This document shows positions 1-7,255 of a stretch of DNA of 9,862 nucleotides, piece by piece (within the stretch, counting starts at the first letter, position 1; every line of letters begins with the position of its first letter). Position numbers and translations under genes: made by a program. The stretch is from Rhizobiaceae bacterium (lineage in GTDB: Bacteria > Pseudomonadota > Alphaproteobacteria > Rhizobiales > Rhizobiaceae). Under the pieces are notes generated by a model. It had not been told where the DNA came from. It did no database searches and saw nothing but the letters and a program-made list of their open reading frames with translations. The DNA lies in assembly GCA_028865845.1 (NCBI GenBank), contig JAGWJK010000091.1, forward strand, positions 1 through 9,862, read 5' to 3'.

Positions 1-2021
1 AATTCCACGGGCAGCCGATGTTTGCCGTCATCGCGGAAACGCGCGAGGCCGCCCGCCGTGCCGCGCGGCTTGCCATGATCGACTATGTCGACCTGCCGCA
101 TTGGAGCGACATCGATGGCGCTCTCGCCAATGGCGGCGCGGTCGTCTACGAACCGATGACGCTGAAGCGCGGCGAGCCGAAAACCGAGATGGCCAATGCC
201 AAGCACCGCATCAAGGCGCAGATGCGCATCGGGGGCCAGGAGCATTTCTATCTCGAAAGCCACATCGCGATGGCGATCCCCGGTGAGGATGACGAGGTCG
301 CGGTCTGGTCCTCCACCCAGCATCCGAGCGAAATCCAGCATATCGTCGGCCATGTCCTCAACATCCCGTCGAACGCGGTGACCGTCAACGTCCGCCGCAT
401 GGGCGGCGGCTTCGGCGGCAAGGAAACGCAGGGCAACCAGTTTGCGGCACTCGCCGCAGTCGCGGCCAAGAAGCTCGGCCGCGCCATCAAGTTCCGCCCC
501 GACCGCGACGAGGACATGGCGGCGACCGGCAAGCGCCATGACTTTCTGGTCGACTATGAAGTTGGCTTCGACGACGACGGCCGCATCCATGCCGTCGACG
601 CCACCTATGCAGCCCGCTGCGGCTTCTCGTCCGATCTTTCCGGCCCGGTCACCGACCGCGCGCTGTTCCATGCGGATTCGAGCTATTTCTATCCGCATGT
701 GCATCTCACATCGAAGCCGCTGAAGACGCATACCGTCTCCAACACCGCTTTCCGCGGTTTCGGCGGCCCGCAGGGCATGGTCGGCGGCGAACGGATGATC
801 GAGGAGATCGCCTACGCTCTCGGCAAGGACCCTCTCGAAATCCGCCGCGCGAATTTCTACGGCCAGCCGGGTTCGGGACGGACGCTGACGCCCTATCATC
901 AGGAAGTCACCGACAACATCATCAACCGCATCGTCGACGAACTCGAAGAAACCGCCGATTACCAGGCGCGCCGCAAGGCGATCATCGAGTTCAATCGCTC
1001 CAGCCGCTATATCCGCAAGGGCATTGCGCTGACGCCGGTCAAGTTCGGCATCTCCTTCACCATGACCGCCTTCAACCAGGCCGGCGCCCTCGTCCATGTC
1101 TACCAGGATGGCTCGATCCATCTGAACCATGGCGGCACGGAAATGGGCCAGGGTCTCTATACGAAAGTGGCGCAGGTCCTCGCCGATAGTTTCCAGGTGG
1201 ACATCGACCGGGTGAAGATCACCGCGACCACCACCGGCAAAGTGCCAAACACCTCGGCGACCGCTGCATCCTCCGGCTCGGACCTAAACGGCATGGCTGC
1301 CTTCGACGCCGCCCGCCAGATCAAGGAACGGCTCGTCGCGTTTGCAACGGAAAAATGGAACGTTGCCGCCGAAGAGGTACAGTTCCTGCCGAACCGGGTG
1401 CGCGTCGGCGACAGCGAAATCCCCTTCCCGGATTTCATCAAGCAAGCTTATTTCGGCCGCGTGCAGCTTTCCGCCGCCGGTTTCTACAAGACGCCGAAGA
1501 TCCATTGGGACCGTAAGGCCGGCCGTGGCACGCCATTCTATTATTTCTCCTATGGTGCATCGGTATCGGAAGTCTCGATCGACACGCTGACCGGCGAATA
1601 TCTGGTCGACCGCGCCGACATTCTTCACGACGTGGGCCGCTCGCTGAACCCGGCGATCGATATCGGCCAGGTGGAAGGCGCTTTCGTGCAGGGCATGGGC
1701 TGGCTGACGACCGAAGAGCTCTGGTGGGACGCCAAGGGCCGGCTGCGCACGCATGCTCCCTCGACCTACAAGATCCCGCTCGCATCCGATCGGCCGAAGA
1801 TTTTCAATGTCCGTCTCGCCGAATGGTCGGAAAACGCCGAGGCGACGATCGGCCGTTCCAAGGCCGTTGGCGAGCCGCCTTTCATGCTGCCGATCTCGGT
1901 GCTGGAAGCCCTGTCGATGGCCGTCGCCAGCGTCGCCGACTACAGGGTCTGCCCGAGGCTGGACGCACCGGCCACTCCGGAACGCGTCCTGATGGCAGTC
2001 GAGCGGCTGAAGGGGATGTGA
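1..2021 (+). CDS. xdhB: Xanthine dehydrogenase, molybdopterin-binding subunit XdhB (5' end missing)
   Basis: This is the large molybdenum-cofactor subunit of cytoplasmic xanthine dehydrogenase, which oxidises hypoxanthine and xanthine to urate together with the FAD/2Fe-2S subunit XdhA (expected upstream, outside the window). The frame is open to the left edge and the residues before the first ATG (F-H-G-Q-P at 3-17) continue the family sequence, so the ATG at 18 is internal. About 672 C-terminal residues are present; the family is usually near 780. Known active-site positions are all retained: the Gln of GGQEHFYLE (codon 237-239), the Glu of GGGFGGKE (423-425, bovine Glu802), the Arg of AFRGFGGPQG (753-755, bovine Arg880) and the catalytic Glu of VGEPPF (1872-1874, bovine Glu1261). 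GTEMGQGLYTK and SGSDLNG cofactor-contact motifs are also visible. No frame break is seen, so the subunit looks functional. xdhC follows after 2 nt, indicating one operon. Confidence 0.96.
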   Translation, partial: FHGQPMFAVIAETREAARRAARLAMIDYVDLPHWSDIDGALANGGAVVYEPMTLKRGEPKTEMANAKHRIKAQMRIGGQEHFYLESHIAMAIPGEDDEVAVWSSTQHPSEIQHIVGHVLNIPSNAVTVNVRRMGGGFGGKETQGNQFAALAAVAAKKLGRAIKFRPDRDEDMAATGKRHDFLVDYEVGFDDDGRIHAVDATYAARCGFSSDLSGPVTDRALFHADSSYFYPHVHLTSKPLKTHTVSNTAFRGFGGPQGMVGGERMIEEIAYALGKDPLEIRRANFYGQPGSGRTLTPYHQEVTDNIINRIVDELEETADYQARRKAIIEFNRSSRYIRKGIALTPVKFGISFTMTAFNQAGALVHVYQDGSIHLNHGGTEMGQGLYTKVAQVLADSFQVDIDRVKITATTTGKVPNTSATAASSGSDLNGMAAFDAARQIKERLVAFATEKWNVAAEEVQFLPNRVRVGDSEIPFPDFIKQAYFGRVQLSAAGFYKTPKIHWDRKAGRGTPFYYFSYGASVSEVSIDTLTGEYLVDRADILHDVGRSLNPAIDIGQVEGAFVQGMGWLTTEELWWDAKGRLRTHAPSTYKIPLASDRPKIFNVRLAEWSENAEATIGRSKAVGEPPFMLPISVLEALSMAVASVADYRVCPRLDAPATPERVLMAVERLKGM

Positions 2022-2023
2022 CC

Positions 2024-2869
2024 ATGGCAATCCGCGAAGTGCTTTCCGGTGTGATACCCAGGAGCGACTTTCGCGCATTTCTGGCGGGCCGCCCGGCCTC
2101 CATCCTTATCGAGATCATCGGCACACAGGGCTCGACACCGCGCGAAACCGGCACCTTCATGCTCGTCTCCGAGAATGCCACCTGGGGCACGATCGGCGGC
2201 GGCCAGTTCGAGTTCCTGGCGATCCAGAACGCCCGCGCCTTGCTGACCGGCAACGGCGTCGAGGTGATGGATATTCCGCTCGGCCCCGAAATCGGCCAAT
2301 GCTGCGGCGGCCGTACGCAATTGCGCTTCCGGACAATGACGTCGGGCCTGCTGCAGGAGTTGGAAGCCCGGCAGGCGACCGAGACGGAACACCTGCCTGA
2401 AACCTATGTTTTCGGCGCCGGCCATGTCGGGCGGGCATTGGCGGCCGCACTCGTGCCCCTGCCGCTATCCGTGACGGTGATCGAAACGCGCCAGGAAGAA
2501 CTCGCCAATCTGCCGGCGGAAACCGACACCAGGCTTTCCCCCATGCCGGAGGCGCTGGTGCGGGACATGCCCGCCGGCGCGGCCCTCGTCATTTTGACCC
2601 ACGACCACGCCCTGGATTTCCTGATCGCCAAGGAAGCACTGGCCCGCAATGATTTCGCCTATGTTGGCATGATCGGCTCGGCGACCAAACGCGCTACATT
2701 TTCGCATTGGCTGGTGCGCGAAGGCGGTGACAAGGCATGGCTCGATCGCCTTACCCTGCCGATCGGCGGAAATACCGTCAAGGACAAGCGCCCCGAAGTC
2801 ATTGCCGCCATGACCGCCGCCGAACTGTTGACCGCATTTGCAGCCTACCGCATCCGCTCATCCTCGTAA
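2024..2869 (+). CDS. xdhC: Xanthine dehydrogenase accessory protein XdhC
   Basis: XdhC binds molybdenum cofactor, promotes its sulfuration and hands it to XdhB; it is not part of the finished enzyme. The protein is 281 aa. The N-terminal XdhC/CoxI domain carries GSTPRETG (about 36-43), GTIGGGQFE (55-63) and GPEIGQCCGG (87-96, with the Cys pair). The C-terminal half is a Rossmann fold with VFGAGHVG (129-136), TVIETR and LTHDH (191-195), then YVGMIGS (213-219). The start ATG lies 2 nt after the xdhB stop and is preceded by an AAGGGG Shine-Dalgarno inside the end of xdhB, which implies coupled translation. The frame is open upstream within xdhB, but that part has no family similarity. The last 25 nt overlap the end of a small gene on the opposite strand. 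Confidence 0.95.
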   Translation: MAIREVLSGVIPRSDFRAFLAGRPASILIEIIGTQGSTPRETGTFMLVSENATWGTIGGGQFEFLAIQNARALLTGNGVEVMDIPLGPEIGQCCGGRTQLRFRTMTSGLLQELEARQATETEHLPETYVFGAGHVGRALAAALVPLPLSVTVIETRQEELANLPAETDTRLSPMPEALVRDMPAGAALVILTHDHALDFLIAKEALARNDFAYVGMIGSATKRATFSHWLVREGGDKAWLDRLTLPIGGNTVKDKRPEVIAAMTAAELLTAFAAYRIRSSS

Positions 2870-3048
2870 TGCGGTTCGCGCCCGTCAAGGAAACCAAGAT
2901 CGCGCTTCACCCGATCGGGAATGTCATCCAAGTCAAGCCGTGACGAAGGCTCCGCCCTGCCCGCGAAGACCTGGGTCAGCGCTATCAGAGCCCTGGCAAG
3001 GATCGGCTGCTTTGCAGCAGCCGTGTGCTCGATGGCATAGCAATCCAT
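2845..3048 (-). CDS. Small DUF1127-like protein
   Basis: This 67-aa protein has a C-terminal segment (about 38-57, LDLDDIPDRVKRDLGFLDGR) that fits the DUF1127 pattern of a short Leu/Asp-rich helix followed by a K-R-D-L/I-G core. It has a basic, amphipathic N-terminal half (AKQPILARALIALTQVF) and an acidic-basic tail. It is cytoplasmic, with no signal peptide. The ATG is preceded by a good Shine-Dalgarno, TGAGGT with GAGG at 3056-3059 and 7 nt spacing, which argues for a real gene. It is divergent from the LysR gene, with about 100 nt between the starts, and converges on xdhC with a 25-nt overlap of coding ends. DUF1127 proteins of alphaproteobacteria are often small; some have been linked to RNA or phosphate metabolism, but the role of this one is unknown. 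The divergent placement suggests it could be a target of the LysR protein (inference). Confidence 0.68.
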   Translation of the reverse strand: MDCYAIEHTAAAKQPILARALIALTQVFAGRAEPSSRLDLDDIPDRVKRDLGFLDGREPHYEDERMR

Positions 3049-3076
3049 GACGATACCTCAATTCGATCGTTGATAT

Positions 3077-3109
3077 GGATTGCAGTTTGCCGGGAAAAAT
3101 GCTGCAATT
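3077..3109. promoter_or_regulatory. Inverted repeat in the divergent lysR / DUF1127 promoter region
   Basis: ATTGCAG (3079-3085) and CTGCAAT (3102-3108) form a perfect 7-bp inverted repeat with a 16-nt spacer; flanking GG and CC extend it with one base of bulge. It lies between the start of the LysR gene (3151) and the divergent small gene (3048). LysR regulators commonly bind dyads in the promoter they share with a divergent target, so this is a reasonable candidate operator. The spacer is longer than the classic T-N11-A box, so the assignment is inferred from position and symmetry only. Confidence 0.4.
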
Positions 3110-3150
3110 CCAATCGAACAACCGTCTGCATACATAAAGAGAGCTTATCC

Positions 3151-4047
3151 ATGAAACTGTCGAAACAGTTTCCGTTGAATGCCCTCCGGGTCTTCGAAGC
3201 AGCAGCTCGGCTCGGCAGCTTTACCCGCGCCGGCGACGAGCTCGGCATGACGCAGACGGCGGTCAGCTATCAGATCAAACTGCTGGAAGAGAGTGTCGGC
3301 GAACCGTTGTTTCTGCGCCGTCCGCGCCAGATCGAGCTGACGGAAGCAGGCGAAACGCTGGCGCCAAAGGTGAGCGAGGCCTTCAGCATGCTCCATGAAG
3401 CGATGGCCTCGGTCAGCGGTGCCGCCGAGACCACGCTGCTGATCCACTCAACCCCGACATTTGCCTCGCAATGGCTCGCCCGCCATCTCGGCACGTTTCA
3501 GCTGAAGCATCCGAATGTCGCGGTGAGGCTCGCCACGTCGGATAGGTTGATCGACTTTGCACGCGAGCCCTCCGACATCGCCATTCGCAACGGGCGCGGA
3601 ACGTGGCCAGGGCTGCGCGCGCACCTGTTGATGAAAATGAACTTCACGCCGATGCTCAGCCCTGAATTGGCGGCCACGATCGGCGGTGTGCGTGAGCCCG
3701 CCGATTTGTTGAAGCTTCGGATCATCGACGCGGGTGATCCCTGGTGGGCGCAATGGTTCGAAGCGGCCGGCGTTCCCGATCCCGGCCTGCAGGGCAGGCC
3801 GCGAAGCAGGCTCGGCGCGCAATCCTTCGAGGCAAGTGCGGCGATCGCTGGGCAAGGCGTTGCCGTGCTGACGCCGGAATTCTACGCCGACGATCTTGCC
3901 GCCGGTCGCCTGATCCAGCCCTTCGATATCCTTTGCAATGATGGATCGAACTATTGGCTTGCCTATCCCGAAAGCAGACGACACACGCCGAGAATCCGCG
4001 CCTTCAAGAATTGGATTCTCGGCGAATTCAGTATGCCGCTGGAATAG
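3151..4047 (+). CDS. LysR-family transcriptional regulator, GcvA-like
   Basis: A 298-aa DNA-binding regulator. The N-terminal winged helix-turn-helix occupies about residues 7-65 (FPLNALRVFEAAARLGSFTRAG, then TQTAVSYQIKLLEE and LFLRRPRQIELTEAG). The AVSYQIKxLE recognition helix and the NALRxFEAAAR opening are typical of the GcvA subgroup. The rest (about 90-295) is the periplasmic-binding-protein-like effector domain, with the IHSTPTFASQWLARHL and DIAIRNGRG segments common in GcvA-type proteins. The ATG at 3151 is chosen because the helix-turn-helix begins a few residues after it and a purine-rich AAGAGAG (about 3137-3143) precedes it. The frame is open back to 3025, but that part crosses the promoter region and has no similarity. 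Its position between xdhC and puuD makes purine genes possible targets; the divergent DUF1127-like gene is another. The effector is unknown. Confidence 0.93.
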   Translation: MKLSKQFPLNALRVFEAAARLGSFTRAGDELGMTQTAVSYQIKLLEESVGEPLFLRRPRQIELTEAGETLAPKVSEAFSMLHEAMASVSGAAETTLLIHSTPTFASQWLARHLGTFQLKHPNVAVRLATSDRLIDFAREPSDIAIRNGRGTWPGLRAHLLMKMNFTPMLSPELAATIGGVREPADLLKLRIIDAGDPWWAQWFEAAGVPDPGLQGRPRSRLGAQSFEASAAIAGQGVAVLTPEFYADDLAAGRLIQPFDILCNDGSNYWLAYPESRRHTPRIRAFKNWILGEFSMPLE

Positions 4048-4053
4048 ACCTGC

Positions 4054-4386
4054 TCAGTAGGACATATCCGGCGCATAAAAACAGCGGGGCGTGTTCTCGT
4101 CGGGGAACAGGCAGAGGTGATAGGAGCCATCCGGCGAGCGCATCGTTTTGCGCTGCGGCATCACGAAGACGTGCTCATGCGTGACATAACGGTGATCGCC
4201 GGGAAGAAGCGTGACGCGATATCCGCCCGGTATGACAGTGACTGTGCGCGATGGGATCATTTCACAATCGCCATGCTCATCGTCGCCATTGCAGCAATAA
4301 GGGTCATATCTCCAACCGGATGGTGCATCATGCGCCATCACTGCAGTTGCAAATAGAAAAAATACGAACGCCAGAACACCACGCAT
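4054..4386 (-). CDS. Small exported Cys-containing hypothetical protein
   Basis: A 110-aa precursor of unknown function. Residues 1-18 form a short Sec signal peptide (MRGVLAFVFFLFATAVMA) with a good AVMA|H signal peptidase I site, so the mature protein is probably periplasmic or secreted. The mature part has the cluster WRYDPYCCNGDDEHGDCEMIP (aromatic/acidic with three Cys), a middle beta-type segment and two more Cys near the end (HLCLF, RCFY). With five Cys in all, disulfides or metal binding are possible. I recognise it as the kind of short hypothetical common in rhizobia but cannot assign a family. The start is chosen for its GGAG (4395-4398) with 8 nt spacing and because the signal peptide begins there; an upstream ATG at 4452 would add 22 non-hydrophobic residues. 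It ends 6 nt from the convergent LysR stop and diverges from puuD. Confidence 0.78.
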   Translation of the reverse strand: MRGVLAFVFFLFATAVMAHDAPSGWRYDPYCCNGDDEHGDCEMIPSRTVTVIPGGYRVTLLPGDHRYVTHEHVFVMPQRKTMRSPDGSYHLCLFPDENTPRCFYAPDMSY

Positions 4387-4594
4387 GGGCAATTCTCCGT
4401 CGAAAAAGCAGCTGCCGCGGACGCCGCCCGCTCCAAGCAGCTGACGGCGCATATGAGCGCCCTCTTATTTTGATCTAAGGCAGACCAAACACTCGGCAAG
4501 AGCGCGCCTTTTCCGCATTGCATCAAACTCTCCCCTTTCCTCAGAGCCCAACATTTTGCAAGGTATCGAGTCGGAAGAAGAAAAGGGGAACTGA
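4387..4594. promoter_or_regulatory. Divergent intergenic region upstream of puuD
   Basis: This 208-nt space separates the starts of the exported hypothetical gene (minus) and puuD (plus), so it must hold both promoters. Two symmetric elements are visible. GGCGC-N6-GCGCC (4446-4461) is followed by a T-rich run. TTTGATC (4469-4475) and GACCAAA (4483-4489) are paired in 6 of 7 positions with a 7-nt spacer, which resembles a small operator. A purine-rich AAAAGGGGA (about 4581-4589) is the puuD ribosome binding site. No confident -35/-10 pair was identified. Confidence 0.4.
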
Positions 4595-5836
4595 ATGTAT
4601 GAATACGCCATTGCGTGGGAATGGCTGGCTTTCGCGGCCCGCTGGTTCCACGTCGTAACCGCCATTGCCTGGATCGGTTCGTCTTTTTACTTCATCGCGC
4701 TCGATCTCGGGCTGGTGAAGCGTCCGCACCTGCCGCCCGGCGCCTATGGCGAGGAATGGCAGGTCCATGGCGGCGGTTTCTATCACATCCAGAAATATCT
4801 GGTCGCCCCCGCGCAAATGCCTGAGCATCTGACGTGGTTCAAATACGAGAGCTATTTCACCTGGCTGTCCGGTTTCCTGATGCTCTGCATCGTCTACTAC
4901 GGCGGCGGCAATCTCTTCCTTATCGATCGCCATGTTCTCGATGTCAGCGTACCCGTCGCCATCCTCATTTCGCTGGCCTCGCTTGCCGGCGGCTGGATCG
5001 TCTACGACCTTCTCTGTAAGTCACCGCTCGGCAACAATACCTGGGGGCTGATGGCGGTACTTTACGTCGTCCTCGTCTTCATGGCCTGGGGTTATACGCA
5101 TCTGTTCACCGGCCGTGCGGCCTTCCTGCATCTTGGCGCCTTCACAGCGACGATCATGTCGGCCAACGTCTTCATGATCATCATTCCCAATCAGAAGGTC
5201 GTCGTCGCCGATCTGATTGCCGGTCGCACGCCCGATCCGAAATATGGCCGTATCGCCAAGCAGCGTTCGCTGCACAACAACTACCTGACCCTGCCGGTCA
5301 TCTTCTTCATGTTGTCGAACCACTACCCGCTGGCCTTCGGCACGACTTACAACTGGGTCATCGCCGCCCTGGTGTTCCTGATGGGCGTCACCATCCGCCA
5401 CTGGTTCAACACGACCCATGCAAGGAAAGGTCGCCCGACCTGGACGTGGATCGTCACTGTCGTGCTCTTCATCCTGATCATGTGGCTTTCGACCGTGCCG
5501 AAGGTGTTGACGGGCGAGAAGGATGCGAATGCCGTGGCGCCTGCCTTCCAGCAATTCGCGTCGGATGCGCATTTTCCGGCGGTCAAGCAGATGATATCGA
5601 CGCGCTGTTCCATGTGCCATGCCGCCGAACCGGTTTTCGAGGGGATTGCGCGCGCGCCGAAGGGCGTAATGCTGGAAACCGACGCGGAAATCGCTATGCA
5701 TGCACGCGAAATCTATATCCAGGCGGGCCGCAGCCATGCGATGCCCCCCGGCAACGCCACCGAGGTGACGCCAGAGGAGCGCAAGCTGCTGGTCGCCTGG
5801 TTCGAAAGTTCTGTAGAAGAGAGTAGAGATCAATGA
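4595..5836 (+). CDS. puuD: Membrane urate oxidase (urate hydroxylase) PuuD with C-terminal cytochrome c domain
   Basis: PuuD oxidises urate to 5-hydroxyisourate at the inner membrane and passes electrons to its own cytochrome c domain rather than making hydrogen peroxide like cofactor-free uricase. The protein is 413 aa, the usual size. Residues 1-300 form the Urate_ox_N (DUF989) region with about eight membrane segments (roughly 12-36, 86-103, 118-139, 150-169, 176-197, 229-246, 253-268, 283-300), including the conserved WFHVVTAIAWIGSSFYFIALD start and the HGGGFYHIQKY loop. The periplasmic C-terminus has the haem motif CSMCH (338-342) and a probable axial Met in AMPPGN (Met383). The ATG has an AAGGGGA site 5 nt upstream. 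Its stop overlaps the guaD start (ATGA), so the two are co-translated. Together with GuaD and XDH it completes guanine to 5-hydroxyisourate. Confidence 0.93.
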   Translation: MYEYAIAWEWLAFAARWFHVVTAIAWIGSSFYFIALDLGLVKRPHLPPGAYGEEWQVHGGGFYHIQKYLVAPAQMPEHLTWFKYESYFTWLSGFLMLCIVYYGGGNLFLIDRHVLDVSVPVAILISLASLAGGWIVYDLLCKSPLGNNTWGLMAVLYVVLVFMAWGYTHLFTGRAAFLHLGAFTATIMSANVFMIIIPNQKVVVADLIAGRTPDPKYGRIAKQRSLHNNYLTLPVIFFMLSNHYPLAFGTTYNWVIAALVFLMGVTIRHWFNTTHARKGRPTWTWIVTVVLFILIMWLSTVPKVLTGEKDANAVAPAFQQFASDAHFPAVKQMISTRCSMCHAAEPVFEGIARAPKGVMLETDAEIAMHAREIYIQAGRSHAMPPGNATEVTPEERKLLVAWFESSVEESRDQ

Positions 5837-7146
5837 CGACCCTTTTGCGCGGCCGCCTGCTGTCGTTCCGGCGCGCACCCCAAAGCCTTACCGATACCGA
5901 TAGCTTCACCTATGAGAGCGATGGCGGTCTGCTGATCGAAAACGGCGCGATCGCTAAGATCGGTCCTTATGCCGACGTCAAGGCGAAGGCACCGGCCGAT
6001 GTCGTCGAAGTCGACCACAGGCCGCATCTGATCATGCCCGGCTTTATCGATATGCACCTGCACTTCCCGCAGATGCAGGTCATAGCCTCCTACGCCGCCA
6101 ACCTGCTGGAATGGCTAAACACCTACACGTTCCCCGAGGAATGCCGCTTCGTCGAAAGCGACCATGCCACCCGCATCGCGACGCATTTTTACGACGAACT
6201 CGTCCGCCACGGCACCACGACCGCCGTCGCCTATTGCTCCGTTCATAAGACCTCTGCAGACGCATTCTTTTCGGAAGCCTTGCGTCGCAACATGCGCATG
6301 GTCGGCGGCAAGGTGATGATGGACCGCAACGCGCCGCAAGGCCTGCTCGACACGCCGCAGATGAGCTATGACGAGACCAGACAGGTGATAGCGGACTGGC
6401 ACGGCAAGGGCCGCAACCATGTCGCCATTACCCCACGTTTCGCGATCACGTCGACGCCAGAGCAGATGGAAGCCGCGGCGGCCCTCGCCCGCGAATTCCC
6501 CGATCTGCACATCCAGACGCATCTCTCGGAAAATTATGACGAGATCAAATTCACCGGTGAACTCTATCCCGAAGCGATCGATTACACCGATATCTACGCA
6601 CGCTATGGTCTGCTGGGACGCAAGAGCCTGTTCGGCCATGCGATCCATCTCTCCGAGCGCGAGGCAGACGCCATGAGCGAAGCCGGTGCGATCGCCGTCC
6701 ACTGCCCGACCTCCAACCTCTTCCTCGGCTCCGGTCTTTTCCCACTTAAGGCGCTCTCCCGCCGCGAAAAGCCCGTTCGGATCGGCGTCGCCACCGATAT
6801 TGGCGGCGGCTCCAGCTATTCGATGCTGCGCACCATGGACGAAGCCTACAAGATCCAGCAGCTCCTTGGCGAACGGCTGAACCCGCTGGAAAGCTATTAT
6901 TACATGACCCTTGGCAACGCCGAAGCCCTGTCGCTCGAAGACAAGATCGGCACGCTCGACGCCGGCACCGAGGCCGACCTCGTCGTCCTCAGCGCCGCTG
7001 CGACGCCAGCCATGGCACTGAAGATGGAAGTGGTGAAAACCCTGCCGGAAGAACTGTTCCTCCTGCAGACCATGGGCGACGACCGGGCGATCGTGGAAAC
7101 CTATGTGGCGGGCAAGCCGGCGAAGACGGGACTGGTAAACTCGTGA
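5833..7146 (+). CDS. guaD: Guanine deaminase
   Basis: A cytoplasmic zinc amidohydrolase that deaminates guanine to xanthine and ammonia, feeding xanthine dehydrogenase. The 437-aa length is normal for the family. Metal and catalytic residues are in place: PGFIDMHLHFPQ (His75, His77), QTHLSE (His230, Glu233), FGHAIHLS (His269) and the metal-binding Asp322 of TDIGGGSSYSML. The LLEWLNTYTFPEE segment (about 91-103) and HCPTSNLFLGSGLF (290-303) are specific to guanine deaminases within this superfamily. The start overlaps the puuD stop by 4 nt and lies behind the purine-rich AGAAGAGAGTAGAG, a coupled arrangement. The gene follows the codon style of puuD and xdhB, so it belongs to the native purine block. 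Confidence in substrate is high, though hydroxypyrimidine or other aminohydrolases are related. Confidence 0.94.
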   Translation: MTTLLRGRLLSFRRAPQSLTDTDSFTYESDGGLLIENGAIAKIGPYADVKAKAPADVVEVDHRPHLIMPGFIDMHLHFPQMQVIASYAANLLEWLNTYTFPEECRFVESDHATRIATHFYDELVRHGTTTAVAYCSVHKTSADAFFSEALRRNMRMVGGKVMMDRNAPQGLLDTPQMSYDETRQVIADWHGKGRNHVAITPRFAITSTPEQMEAAAALAREFPDLHIQTHLSENYDEIKFTGELYPEAIDYTDIYARYGLLGRKSLFGHAIHLSEREADAMSEAGAIAVHCPTSNLFLGSGLFPLKALSRREKPVRIGVATDIGGGSSYSMLRTMDEAYKIQQLLGERLNPLESYYYMTLGNAEALSLEDKIGTLDAGTEADLVVLSAAATPAMALKMEVVKTLPEELFLLQTMGDDRAIVETYVAGKPAKTGLVNS

Positions 7147-7216
7147 GTTTGAACCCAAAATGGGAACATGATAGGTTTCAGCCGCGAGGGTAATTGCCCG
7201 CCGAACACTGACGGAA

Positions 7217-7235
7217 TTTGCTGAAAGTCAGCAAA
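7217..7235 (+). repeat. Perfect inverted repeat / hairpin ahead of the toxin start
   Basis: TTTGCTGA (7217-7224), AAG loop, TCAGCAAA (7228-7235) form an 8-bp perfect stem. It lies inside the stretch that encodes the toxin-family N-terminus but ahead of the only standard start codon (TTG 7256) and 70 nt after guaD. It could be an RNA hairpin that limits read-through from guaD or toxin translation, or a protein-binding dyad for HigA. No T-run follows, so it is not a typical terminator. The role is inferred only from symmetry and place. Confidence 0.4.
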
Positions 7236-7255
7236 GCCAAAAAGGTCACGCGGCT

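Noticed and set aside
1724..2023. Longer xdhC starting inside xdhB
   Set aside because: The extra 100 residues show no XdhC similarity; the ATG at 2024 has a ribosome site and the family N-terminus.
1284..2078. Long minus-strand open frame (264 codons) opposite the end of xdhB
   Set aside because: It is antisense to an intact, motif-complete XdhB, its protein has no recognisable domain, and such mirror frames are common in high-GC genes.
3025..3150. N-terminal extension of the LysR protein
   Set aside because: It would cross the promoter region and the divergent small gene; the helix-turn-helix begins just after the ATG at 3151.
5021..5878. 285-codon minus-strand open frame opposite puuD
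   Set aside because: puuD is intact with haem motif and membrane segments; the antisense translation is rich in His/Asp/Arg as expected from reversed membrane codons.
6115..7158. 347-codon minus-strand open frame opposite guaD
   Set aside because: guaD carries all zinc-site residues on the plus strand; the antisense product is compositionally odd with no family similarity and ends as a mirror of guaD codon bias.
7154..7164. CCCA-AAA-TGGG after guaD as a terminator
   Set aside because: The stem has only four pairs and no T-run follows.
7168..7170. ATG at 7168 as the toxin start
   Set aside because: It is one frame off the toxin and runs into a stop after 18 codons; it could serve only with a frameshift, for which there is no evidence.
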